Assembly: GCA_964473645.1 (NCBI GenBank) | Contig: CAYYPW010000019.1 | Location: 35,350-99,349 of the forward strand | Source: HdN1 sp964473645 | Lineage (GTDB): Bacteria > Pseudomonadota > Gammaproteobacteria > Pseudomonadales > Ketobacteraceae | Direction: 5' to 3' | DNA: 64,000 nucleotides | In this document: positions 1-7,909 of the stretch, one piece after another | Layout of the letters: every line of letters begins with the position of its first letter | Numbering within the stretch: the stretch's first letter is position 1 | Program-made: the position numbers and the translations under genes | The notes under the pieces: model-generated | What the model saw: only the letters and a program-made list of their open reading frames with translations | Databases searched by the model: none | Told to the model about the DNA's origin: nothing

Positions 1-173
1 TGCTGAGACTGCGCCTGTCATAGCGTCTCTTTCACTAAATCCCGCCACCGGCTTATCCACTCCTGAATTGCGCCCACCGATTGTTTGAACCCAACGTCAT
101 TTTCGTTAAGAAGACATATGGCTGTTGTAGGCATGGCTGTTGTATTTGGCCGGCCGTTAATTTGGGTTCCATA

Positions 174-605
174 ATGGGTAATAAAATGAAAACCTTAGGT
201 ATATTTGCGTCTTTGTCGCTGTTTGCAAGCGCTGTTTGGGCGGCGCCGGTCAATATTGAAATCATCGATTCCCCGCATCAACGATGGGAATTTCATCGGG
301 TCACTGCTTCCGAGGGTGATAATGGCGTCATTATTTCTGGGCGGTTAAATGCACCCCTGACCATGCCCCGCCCGTTTGGTCATATCGATGTCGCCACCTA
401 TGCACCCAACGGCGATAAAATTGCCGAAACGACCACTTCCTACGTTCCGTCCAATCTATCGCCCAAATTAGCACGTAAAGGAGGCGTTAAATTTTCTGCC
501 ACGCTACCCGGCTCCTTGCCACCGGGCAGTACGGTAAAAGTTGCCTTCCACGCCGAACCGGTGTCGAAGCCGGCTCCTAGCCATTCCGCCACTATCGCCA
601 AGTAA
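174..605 (+). CDS. small secreted protein of the czc locus, unknown function
   Basis: No family was recognised. A hydrophobic signal segment follows the start and ends in an Ala-x-Ala-type cleavage site (VWAA), so the mature protein of about 120 residues should be periplasmic. The mature part has no cysteines and looks like a small beta-rich domain, with a lysine- and proline-rich tail. The first methionine of the longer open frame (position 81) gives an implausible Cys-rich leader, so the start is placed at 174; the ATG at 186 is equally possible. It lies 59 bases before czcC on the same strand, separated by a strong hairpin, so it may share the metal-efflux promoter and act as a periplasmic accessory. 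That role is inferred from position only. Confidence 0.6.
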   Translation: MGNKMKTLGIFASLSLFASAVWAAPVNIEIIDSPHQRWEFHRVTASEGDNGVIISGRLNAPLTMPRPFGHIDVATYAPNGDKIAETTTSYVPSNLSPKLARKGGVKFSATLPGSLPPGSTVKVAFHAEPVSKPAPSHSATIAK

Positions 606-610
606 GTAGT

Positions 611-649
611 GCAGATCGGCTATTCCCCTGCGGGGGGTAGCCGATCTGC
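611..649 (+). terminator. strong intercistronic hairpin before czcC
   Basis: Two perfect 12-base arms, GCAGATCGGCTA (611-622) and its complement (638-649), enclose a C-rich/G-rich inner stem. No U-run follows; instead czcC's AGGAG begins at once. It could attenuate transcription or act as an mRNA processing or stability element between the secreted protein and the czcCBA genes. Confidence 0.6.
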
Positions 650-664
650 GGTTAGGAGATCGTT

Positions 665-1897
665 ATGTTGCGAAAATACGTCAGGATGATCCTGGCGGGC
701 ACACTGTTGCTCGCCAGTTATTTCCCCTTGATTGCCCAATGCCGCGAGAATGACGCGCGGGACTGGAATCAATGGCTCTACCAACAAATCCTCAAGCATC
801 CCGATATCATCGCCGAACGCGAAAAAATGCAGTCCGCATTCTACGATGCCGATGCGCTGGAAAAACCACTCTACAATCCGGAAATGGAAACCGAAGTTGA
901 ACGCGAAGGAGACGACCGGAATGTAACGCTGGGGGTAAGCCAAACACTGGATTGGTGGGGTAAGCAAGCGGCGCGACGCCAACAAGCGAGTGTCACGCGT
1001 GACGCCGCACAAATTGCCTATCGAACGCTGATTCAAGAAAAAATGGCGGAAGCCTTGACCGCGCTTTCCAATGGCGTGATCGCCAATAAACGCCAAGCCA
1101 TTGCGCGTGAACAAGAAGTGCAGTTGGAAGCGTTTTTGAAGCTAGTCGAGCAACGGCAAAAAAGCGGCGATCTTGGCGAAATCGACGCGGAGCTGACGTA
1201 TGTTGCCATGTCGCAACGTTTGCAGGAAAGCGCCGAAGCGGATGCCCAACTCGCACAAGCGACGGCGGCTTTGAAAAGCGCATTACTCGGTGGGAGTACT
1301 GCGACGGTGATTCCCGATGATTTCTGGCGCGAGGCACGCGACGACGATCATCAACGCCTGGCCGAGCAGCACCCCAAAGTACAGCAGGCACGTGCCGAAT
1401 GGAAATCCATCGAAGCACAGGCCGATGTCATCAAACGTGACGCCAAGGCCGATCCTTCCATTGGTCTCAATGGCGGTAAAACCGGCGATGACAATACAGT
1501 AGGCCTCACGCTCTCCATCCCCTTGTACGTTCGCAACAATTACCACGCGGAAGCCCAGGCTGCCCGCCAACAGGCGTTGGCAGCGGAGTCGCAGTATTTG
1601 AGCCTTCGTCAGAAACAAGTGGCGTTACTGGACGCAAGTCGCTCAACGCTGCAAGCGTATGAAACACGTTATGCACGTTGGCACACGCTCATGCATGCAC
1701 GCATCGCCAATAGCGCGGCGTTGCTGGATCGGCAGTGGCGCGCCGGTGATTTGAGCACACCGGAATACTTGCTTGCGCTCAAAGAACGCTCCGAGAGTTT
1801 ACAAGCGGGCCTCACACTTGAGGCGGAATGGCATAACGCCGTGATTGACTGGCTAGTTCAATCGGGGCAACTCATCAACGGCGTTCAGCCCAAATAA
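665..1897 (+). CDS. czcC: CzcC-type outer-membrane factor of a heavy-metal RND efflux system
   Basis: TolC-superfamily outer-membrane channel of 410 residues, the usual CzcC length. An N-terminal signal segment is followed by long Ala/Gln/Glu-rich helices, typical of the two outer-membrane-efflux-protein repeats. It would form the exit duct of a CzcCBA tripartite pump exporting Co/Zn/Cd. The start at 665 has an AGGAG eight bases upstream. czcB follows after 19 bases and czcA after that, so the three are one operon. Exact metal specificity cannot be read from this subunit. Confidence 0.9.
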   Translation: MLRKYVRMILAGTLLLASYFPLIAQCRENDARDWNQWLYQQILKHPDIIAEREKMQSAFYDADALEKPLYNPEMETEVEREGDDRNVTLGVSQTLDWWGKQAARRQQASVTRDAAQIAYRTLIQEKMAEALTALSNGVIANKRQAIAREQEVQLEAFLKLVEQRQKSGDLGEIDAELTYVAMSQRLQESAEADAQLAQATAALKSALLGGSTATVIPDDFWREARDDDHQRLAEQHPKVQQARAEWKSIEAQADVIKRDAKADPSIGLNGGKTGDDNTVGLTLSIPLYVRNNYHAEAQAARQQALAAESQYLSLRQKQVALLDASRSTLQAYETRYARWHTLMHARIANSAALLDRQWRAGDLSTPEYLLALKERSESLQAGLTLEAEWHNAVIDWLVQSGQLINGVQPK

Positions 1898-1916
1898 AGC
1901 ATTTTGAGGAAGGGAA

Positions 1917-3113
1917 ATGAGTACACTCAATACGCATCTATTGGCCTGCGTACTTACAATGATAATGGCAGGCATCGCCCCAGTTCACGCGGAATCTGAC
2001 GAGCATGGACACGCATCACATCAGGAAGACGGCGACGCGCAAGAACACGAAGAAGGTGACGCCGCAGAAGACGAGCATGGTCACGGTGGACATAAAGAAC
2101 AGGCGAATGACGCCGAACTGAATCCCGAACAAATAAAACAAGCGGAAATCAAGGTCATCGAGCTTCAACCGCGAGTCATCGATTACGATGTCTATGCGCC
2201 GGGTGAAGTTTTGAGTAATGGTTATGCGAGTTATCGTGTTTCTGCGCGCATTCCCTCTATTGTGATGCAGCGCCATGTCACGCTCGGTGAAACGGTCAAG
2301 CCGGGCCAGCCGCTCGTGACGTTATTTAGTGAGGATCTCGTTGAAGCCCAAGCAGACTATAAAGTCGCGGTGTCGGAGTGGCATCGCGTTGAAGCGTTGG
2401 GTCGCCAGGCGGTGGGTGATAAGCGTTATATCACCGCGCAGAGCGATATGGCTGCGCTCGCGGGAAAACTTGAAGCGTATGGGCTTTCCTCCAACGACAT
2501 CAGTGAATTGGCGCGCTCGACAAATCCGAAACTCGGACAATACGTGTTGCGGGCCGTGAATGAAGGCGTTGTGCTGAAAGATGATTTTCATCAGGGACAA
2601 CGGGTGGACGCCGGCGAGGCCATCATTGACCTCGTCGATGAAAAAGAACTTTGGGTGGAAGCGCGTCTCCCTCCAGGACAAGCACACCATATCCCGGTGG
2701 ACACCCTGGCAACGATCAAGGCCAGTGGCGAAAGCGCCGAGGGCAAAGTGATACAAGCGGCCCATAAAATCGATGCGCGCACTCGCACTCAGGTCATACG
2801 CCTCGTGGTGAATAACGAAAGTCATAAGCTGCACCCCGGCGTGTTTGCCGACGTGCTGTTTCATTTCAAAACAGAGAATCCCGTGCTTGCCATGCCGGAA
2901 TCGGCGGTCCTGCGCGCAGCGGATGGCGATTGGCAAGTGTTTGTCGAAGCAGCCCCTGGCCGCTTTGAGCCCCGCGAGGTGGACATCGTTAAAACACTGG
3001 GCAAGCAGCTCATCATCAGCGGCGTTGACAGTGGCAGTCGCGTCGTCAGCGAAGGCGCCTTCTTTGTGCAATCCGAAATCGCCAAAAGCGGTTTTGAAGT
3101 GCATAACCATTGA
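1917..3113 (+). CDS. czcB: CzcB-type periplasmic adaptor (membrane fusion protein)
   Basis: HlyD/RND adaptor of 398 residues linking the inner-membrane pump to the outer-membrane channel. A signal peptide (about residues 1-25) precedes a stretch at residues 26-61 packed with His, Glu and Asp (repeated EHGH, GHGGH). Such tails are common in CzcB and SilB proteins and are taken to bind metal in the periplasm. The remainder reads as barrel-sandwich, helical hairpin and beta-barrel domains. A ribosome site (GAGGAAGGG) lies just upstream. The gene sits between czcC and czcA in a tight operon. The His-rich tail favours Zn/Co/Cd over monovalent metals, but this is inference. Confidence 0.9.
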   Translation: MSTLNTHLLACVLTMIMAGIAPVHAESDEHGHASHQEDGDAQEHEEGDAAEDEHGHGGHKEQANDAELNPEQIKQAEIKVIELQPRVIDYDVYAPGEVLSNGYASYRVSARIPSIVMQRHVTLGETVKPGQPLVTLFSEDLVEAQADYKVAVSEWHRVEALGRQAVGDKRYITAQSDMAALAGKLEAYGLSSNDISELARSTNPKLGQYVLRAVNEGVVLKDDFHQGQRVDAGEAIIDLVDEKELWVEARLPPGQAHHIPVDTLATIKASGESAEGKVIQAAHKIDARTRTQVIRLVVNNESHKLHPGVFADVLFHFKTENPVLAMPESAVLRAADGDWQVFVEAAPGRFEPREVDIVKTLGKQLIISGVDSGSRVVSEGAFFVQSEIAKSGFEVHNH

Positions 3114-3125
3114 GGGGAATGAACG

Positions 3126-6100
3126 ATGTTGAACGCAATCATTGATTTGGGCGTCAGAAACCGCCTGCTGGTGCTGTTGAGCCTTATTGGCCTCATCGTG
3201 GCGTCGGTGTTGACGCTGCCAAAATTAAATCTGGATGCTTTCCCCGATGTCACCAATGTGCAGGTGCAAATCAATACCGAGGCGCAAGGGCTCGCGGCCG
3301 AAGAGGTGGAACAGCTCATCACGTTTCCTATAGAGGCGGTGATGTACGCACTGCCTGATGTGGAAGCCGTCCGCTCGATCTCCAAGACGGGGTTGTCGGT
3401 GATTTCCGTCGTGTTCAAGGAAGGCACTGATATTTATTTTGCCCGTCAGTTGGTGTTCGAGCGCCTACAAGCCGCCAAAGAGGAAATCCCAGAAGGGATA
3501 GGTACGCCGGAAATGGGGCCGAATACCTCCGGTTTGGGGCAGGTATATCAATATATTCTGCGCAGTGAAAAAGGATCGCCCTACGATGCCATTGCCCTGC
3601 GCAGCTTGAATGATTGGGTGGTGAAAATGCTGCTGATGCCCGTGGCGGGCGTCACCGAGGTGCTGTCCTTTGGCGGCGAAGTGAAGCAATATCAAGTTAA
3701 TGTCAATCCGGCGCGCCTGCTGTCTTACCACTTACAGATAGAGGATGTCGTGCAGGCCATTGAAGCCAATAACCGTAACGCTGGGGGTTGGTACCTGGAT
3801 CGTGGTGCCGAACAACTCGTGATACGCGGTGTGGGTTGGGTGCGCAGCGATAACGCCGGGCTTGAGGATATCGGCAATATCCCGGTGAAGGATAGTCGCA
3901 GTGTGCCCGTCAAGGTCAGCGATGTGGCGGAAGTCGTGTTCGGGCCGGAGATACGTCAGGGCGCGCTGACCATGACGCGGCGCGGTGCTGATGGGCAGTT
4001 GGAACCGCTTGGCGAAGTGGTTGCGGGTATCGTGCTCAAACGCATGGGCGCCAATACAAAAGCCACGATTGAAGGCGTTAAGGCGCGTTTACCGGCCATT
4101 CAAGCGGCACTGCCCAAGGGCGTTACCATTGAGCCGTTCTACGACCAAGGCGATCTGGTGGACAAAGCGGTGCACACCGTCGTCAAAGCACTGGTAGAAG
4201 CCTTTGTATTGATCGTGGTGGTGCTACTGCTGTTCTTGATGAATCTGCGTGCGGCCTTTTTGGTATTGCTCTCCGTCCCGGTGTCGATAGGTTTGGCATT
4301 GATGCTGATGGCGCAATGGGGCGTTTCCGCCAATCTGATGTCATTGGGGGGGCTTGCCATTGCGATTGGCATGATGGTCGACGGTTCCGTGGTGATGATG
4401 GAACACATTTTCAGTCACTTATCGCACCCCGATCGTGAACGCGAACATTCGCATGACGAGGTTGTCAATCCAGAGGACTTACCTGAAGAAAATGACCGGT
4501 ATGATGTCGGCAGCGATAACCATGGCATTCCGTTACGAATTCAGGAAGCCGCACGCGAAGTCGGTCGACCGGTATTTTTCGCGGTGATGATTATCGTGAT
4601 TGTCTTCGCGCCTCTTTTTAGCCTGGAAGGTGTGGAAGGCAAGCTCTTTCAACCGATGGCGATTTCGATTGTGTTGGCGATGTTGGCGTCCTTACTGGTG
4701 GCGTTATTGATGGTGCCAGCGCTCGCCACGTATTTGTTCAAACGCGGCGTCAAGCATAAAGACAATCTTCTCGTCCGTGTGCTGGATGCGAGCTATCGCC
4801 GACTGCTTAACGGCGCGCTTAAATGGCGCGGCGGCGTTGTCGCCACGGCTGTACTTCTCCTTATCGGCGCATTATTTTTGGTACCGCGATTGGGCACAGA
4901 ATTCGTACCCGAGCTGGAAGAAGGCACCTTGAATATTCGTGCGACGCTGGCACCTTCTTCCAGTCTGGACACCTCGGTGGAAGTGGCGCAAAAGCTTGAA
5001 CAAGTGCTGATGACGTTCCCTGAAGTGCTTTATGTCGCAAGTCGCATAGGCCGTCCTGAGTTGGGGGGAGATCCTGAGCCGGTATCGAACGTTGAGATCT
5101 ACGTAGGCCTTAAGCCAGTGTCCGAATGGACTTCGGCGCGCGATCGCCGCGCCTTGCAACGATTGATGCAGAAACGCATGTCGATACATCCTGGCTTGCT
5201 GTTTTCATTTTCTCAACCGATTGCCACACGCGTGGATGAACTGCTGTCGGGTGTGAAGGCGCAATTGGCGATCAAGTTGTTTGGCCCGGACTTGGAGGTG
5301 CTCGCCGCCAAGGGGCGTGACATCGAAAATCTGGTTAAACGTGTAAAAGGCACACGCGGGGTGGCACTGGAGCAAATCGCAGGGGAATCGCAATTGGTGA
5401 TCCAACCGGATCGAAATCAATTGGCGCGTTATGGCGTTTCGGTGGCCCAAGTGATGGATCTGGTATCCGATGCTATCGGCGGCACAGACGCCGGCCAAGT
5501 GATCAAGGGCAATGAGCGTTACGATATTTATGTCCGCTTGGCGAAGGATTTCCGGCAGGACATGGAAGCGATTCGCGCGCTTATTCTGCAATCCCCTAGC
5601 GGTGCATGGATACGCTTGGGCGATGTGGCCAGCGTCTCTATCGCGTCAGGGCCGCCGCAGGTGCGTCGTGATGATGTGCAACGCCGTGTGGTGATCGAGG
5701 CCAATGTCGAAGGGCGTGATATGGGCGGCTTGGTGGCAGAACTCCGGCAGCGCATCGACAGCGAGGTGAATTTGCCACCGGGTTACAGCGTGGTGTTCGG
5801 CGGGCAATTTGAAAATCAGGAGCGCGCGCAGGCACGTTTAATGGTGGTGGTGCCTTTGTCACTGGGCTTGATTTTCCTGCTGCTGTATTTCGCCTTTGGT
5901 TCCGCAGGGCAAGCGTTATTGATCATGCTGAATGTGCCGATGGCGTTGATCGGCGGAATTGCGGCACTGTATGTGTCAGGACAATATCTGTCGGTGCCGG
6001 GGTCGATTGGTTTTATCGCGCTTTTTGGCGTGGCCGTGTTGAACGGCGTCGTGATGGTGAACGCCATCAACCAACGTTTTTCCGACGGCGTGACGCTTGA

Positions 6101-6338
6101 AAAAGCGGTTTTTGAAGGGGCGTGTTCGCGCTTGCGACCGGTGATGATGACCGCCTCCATTGCGGCGCTGGGATTGATTCCCATGCTGCTGGCGACCGGG
6201 GTAGGCTCGGAAGTGCAACGTCCGCTAGCAACGGTAGTCGTGGGTGGCCTGGTGTCGTCGACCCTGTTGACGCTGTTTGTACTGCCCTCGTTGTTTGCAA
6301 CGTTCTCGCGGCGGGCACTCGTCGACGACTCGGAGTAA
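3126..6338 (+). CDS. czcA: CzcA-type heavy-metal RND efflux transporter
   Basis: Inner-membrane proton/metal antiporter of 1070 residues, full length for the HME-RND subfamily. The start reads as the usual CzcA N-terminus, followed by a first TM helix, LDAFPDVTNVQVQINTEA-type porter domains and two groups of TM helices (about residues 335-540 and 870-1040). A charged, His- and Asp-rich cytoplasmic insert lies between TM4 and TM5 (about residues 435-470). It works with CzcB and CzcC immediately upstream, with 12 bases between czcB and czcA. A strong hairpin follows the stop codon. Which metal is pumped needs the TM4 motif compared against characterised pumps. Confidence 0.92.
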   Translation: MLNAIIDLGVRNRLLVLLSLIGLIVASVLTLPKLNLDAFPDVTNVQVQINTEAQGLAAEEVEQLITFPIEAVMYALPDVEAVRSISKTGLSVISVVFKEGTDIYFARQLVFERLQAAKEEIPEGIGTPEMGPNTSGLGQVYQYILRSEKGSPYDAIALRSLNDWVVKMLLMPVAGVTEVLSFGGEVKQYQVNVNPARLLSYHLQIEDVVQAIEANNRNAGGWYLDRGAEQLVIRGVGWVRSDNAGLEDIGNIPVKDSRSVPVKVSDVAEVVFGPEIRQGALTMTRRGADGQLEPLGEVVAGIVLKRMGANTKATIEGVKARLPAIQAALPKGVTIEPFYDQGDLVDKAVHTVVKALVEAFVLIVVVLLLFLMNLRAAFLVLLSVPVSIGLALMLMAQWGVSANLMSLGGLAIAIGMMVDGSVVMMEHIFSHLSHPDREREHSHDEVVNPEDLPEENDRYDVGSDNHGIPLRIQEAAREVGRPVFFAVMIIVIVFAPLFSLEGVEGKLFQPMAISIVLAMLASLLVALLMVPALATYLFKRGVKHKDNLLVRVLDASYRRLLNGALKWRGGVVATAVLLLIGALFLVPRLGTEFVPELEEGTLNIRATLAPSSSLDTSVEVAQKLEQVLMTFPEVLYVASRIGRPELGGDPEPVSNVEIYVGLKPVSEWTSARDRRALQRLMQKRMSIHPGLLFSFSQPIATRVDELLSGVKAQLAIKLFGPDLEVLAAKGRDIENLVKRVKGTRGVALEQIAGESQLVIQPDRNQLARYGVSVAQVMDLVSDAIGGTDAGQVIKGNERYDIYVRLAKDFRQDMEAIRALILQSPSGAWIRLGDVASVSIASGPPQVRRDDVQRRVVIEANVEGRDMGGLVAELRQRIDSEVNLPPGYSVVFGGQFENQERAQARLMVVVPLSLGLIFLLLYFAFGSAGQALLIMLNVPMALIGGIAALYVSGQYLSVPGSIGFIALFGVAVLNGVVMVNAINQRFSDGVTLEKAVFEGACSRLRPVMMTASIAALGLIPMLLATGVGSEVQRPLATVVVGGLVSSTLLTLFVLPSLFATFSRRALVDDSE

Positions 6339-6350
6339 TCGGGCCTTGTG

Positions 6351-6389
6351 TGACGCCAGCGAAAAACGAAAAATCTTTCGCTGGCGTCA
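6351..6389 (+). terminator. hairpin terminator after czcA
   Basis: A perfect 14-base stem, arms 6351-6364 (TGACGCCAGCGAAA) and 6376-6389, with an 11-base loop, starts 12 bases after the czcA stop. A T-rich stretch follows about 10 bases later. It could also stop transcription of the convergent gene ending at 6459. Confidence 0.75.
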
Positions 6390-6458
6390 ACCGTACCTAA
6401 ATTTTGTCTTTTCGTGGTGTTACTGGTGTCTGTTGTATTAAACGGATTGAAGAGGGAA

Positions 6459-7256
6459 TCAGGCGAAAACATCCAGAAAACCGCTGTCGCCATACGGACG
6501 GTCTACATCCACATAACCCAGGGCATTGGCATAGTTTGGAAGAGGCTTTGCAGTGAGTAACACACGTTCCAATCGCTCGCGTGCCGTCTGTGTCTCCTCA
6601 ATGTATCCTGCTTGCGGGGCATCGGTGGGATCGGTAGGGGCTTTGATACGCTCCAACTCATCACGTTTTGCTTCCGCGTCGCGCGCCTTTGCCTCATTTG
6701 ACAGTTTCGCGCTTTCTTTTGCCTTGAGCGCGCGTTCGTCATTTGTCCTTTGAATGGTCTCTGCAATCGACGGCGCTTGCGATGTCTCATCTTGCTCATG
6801 GGTCGACTCGCGATCTACCGCGAGACTTGCACCGGGCGCGTCTGCCGATGCTTCGAACCTGACATGTCCGGCATGACGAACCCCTTTCACCGCATTGGTC
6901 AGTTCATAGAGTCTGAAATCAAGATCCCGCTGTTTCAGGCGTTCAGACAAGATTTGTCCGCCTTCTTCCGGTGCCGATTTTTCCGCTTCAATCGCCGCTT
7001 TGGCTACGTCGCTCGGTTGCGATACGACCTTGGCTTTAGAAACCACTGATTTGTCAAGCGTTTCAGACGTGTTTTCATCACTCTTGGAGGGTGCGTTGTG
7101 CGCGTTGGCCGTGGTCGAGGCCGACCCTGATGGGGCTATTTCTTCTTGGGGCAGCGATGGCGTTGCTGTCTTGGAGCGGTGCGAGCGCAAGGAGGCAGCC
7201 CCAGGCGTTTGTGACGAGGCTGCTAATACGTTTTGTACCGTCGCGCTAATTCGCAT
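6459..7256 (-). CDS. SprA-related protein, metalloprotease motif apparently lost
   Basis: 265 residues, highly charged, with no signal peptide or membrane helix. The middle (sequence RDLDFRLYELTNAVKG followed by HAGHVRFEA) lines up by eye with the SprA-related/putative metalloprotease family, where the block reads RDxEVRAHExAHxAAGG and then a Tyr/Gly-rich strand. In that family HExxH is the zinc site; here it reads YELTN, keeping the Glu but losing both His. The following Ala/Lys/Glu-rich helix also resembles the family's C-terminal part. The start at 7256 is chosen over 7307 because it has an AGGG at proper spacing. Family assignment is from memory of the motif. The protein is convergent with czcA and unlinked functionally to it. 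Confidence 0.55.
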   Translation of the reverse strand: MRISATVQNVLAASSQTPGAASLRSHRSKTATPSLPQEEIAPSGSASTTANAHNAPSKSDENTSETLDKSVVSKAKVVSQPSDVAKAAIEAEKSAPEEGGQILSERLKQRDLDFRLYELTNAVKGVRHAGHVRFEASADAPGASLAVDRESTHEQDETSQAPSIAETIQRTNDERALKAKESAKLSNEAKARDAEAKRDELERIKAPTDPTDAPQAGYIEETQTARERLERVLLTAKPLPNYANALGYVDVDRPYGDSGFLDVFA

Positions 7257-7909
7257 GACAATGCCCTGAAGGTGAACTCGCCGAGTAAAAGCAAGAGAAC
7301 CTTTCATGGAGACATAATATTGTTAATAATAATTGATCGACTGTTTATTTAGTATACCTCCACCGATAGGTACGTTCAAATTTGTTCTGATTTGGCTGAA
7401 ATTAGGCTGCAATAGAATCGGAGGGATGACAGTTACAAAGCCTGATTAAAAGCACCAGATAGTAGAGGTTTCCTTAGCTTTTCAAGCACGAATTGCTTTC
7501 AATATTGGAATTTCCATCAACAAATTGCGACCCGGTTGAACGGATGGTGCTTAATGAACTTGAGCGATCGCGAGAGAGACCAAATAACTACCATTAAACG
7601 TCGGTTTCGAATATTCGCAGAACCCTCTGCTGAATTTTTCGATTCCCTCCTAAGATCCTGTGTTCGCAATAACGTTTTATTGCACAGTGCTCGCTATCAC
7701 AATATAATGATATTCATTATCATTTGATATTACATTAAGATTACATATTTGTAATGATGCAGTGGGGATTTTGTATAAACCAAGTTGATTAATTCATTCA
7801 GCGAGTAACTCAGCCTTTGTTCACTTTTAGTTGAGTTTTATCGTTTTTTTGGCCGCACGTAGCTCGAATATTGAAGATCGATGCTTTTGGAGTTTCTAGG
7901 AGTTTAATT
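7257..7909. other. intergenic region, 653 bases, divergent promoters
   Basis: Separates the minus-strand SprA-like gene from the plus-strand TonB receptor. The only recognisable element is the Fur box at 7703-7721. A 63-codon open frame at 7536-7727 runs through the Fur box and is not believed. The rest is AT-rich with no further convincing signal. Confidence 0.6.
7703..7721 (+). promoter_or_regulatory. Fur box upstream of the siderophore receptor
   Basis: The 19 bases match the Fur consensus GATAATGATAATCATTATC at 17 positions. The site lies about 190 bases before the receptor start. Fe(II)-Fur would repress the receptor when iron is plentiful. Confidence 0.85.

Noticed and set aside
7536..7727. 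63-codon open frame before the siderophore receptor
   Set aside because: It runs straight through the Fur box, has no ribosome site and an atypical composition.
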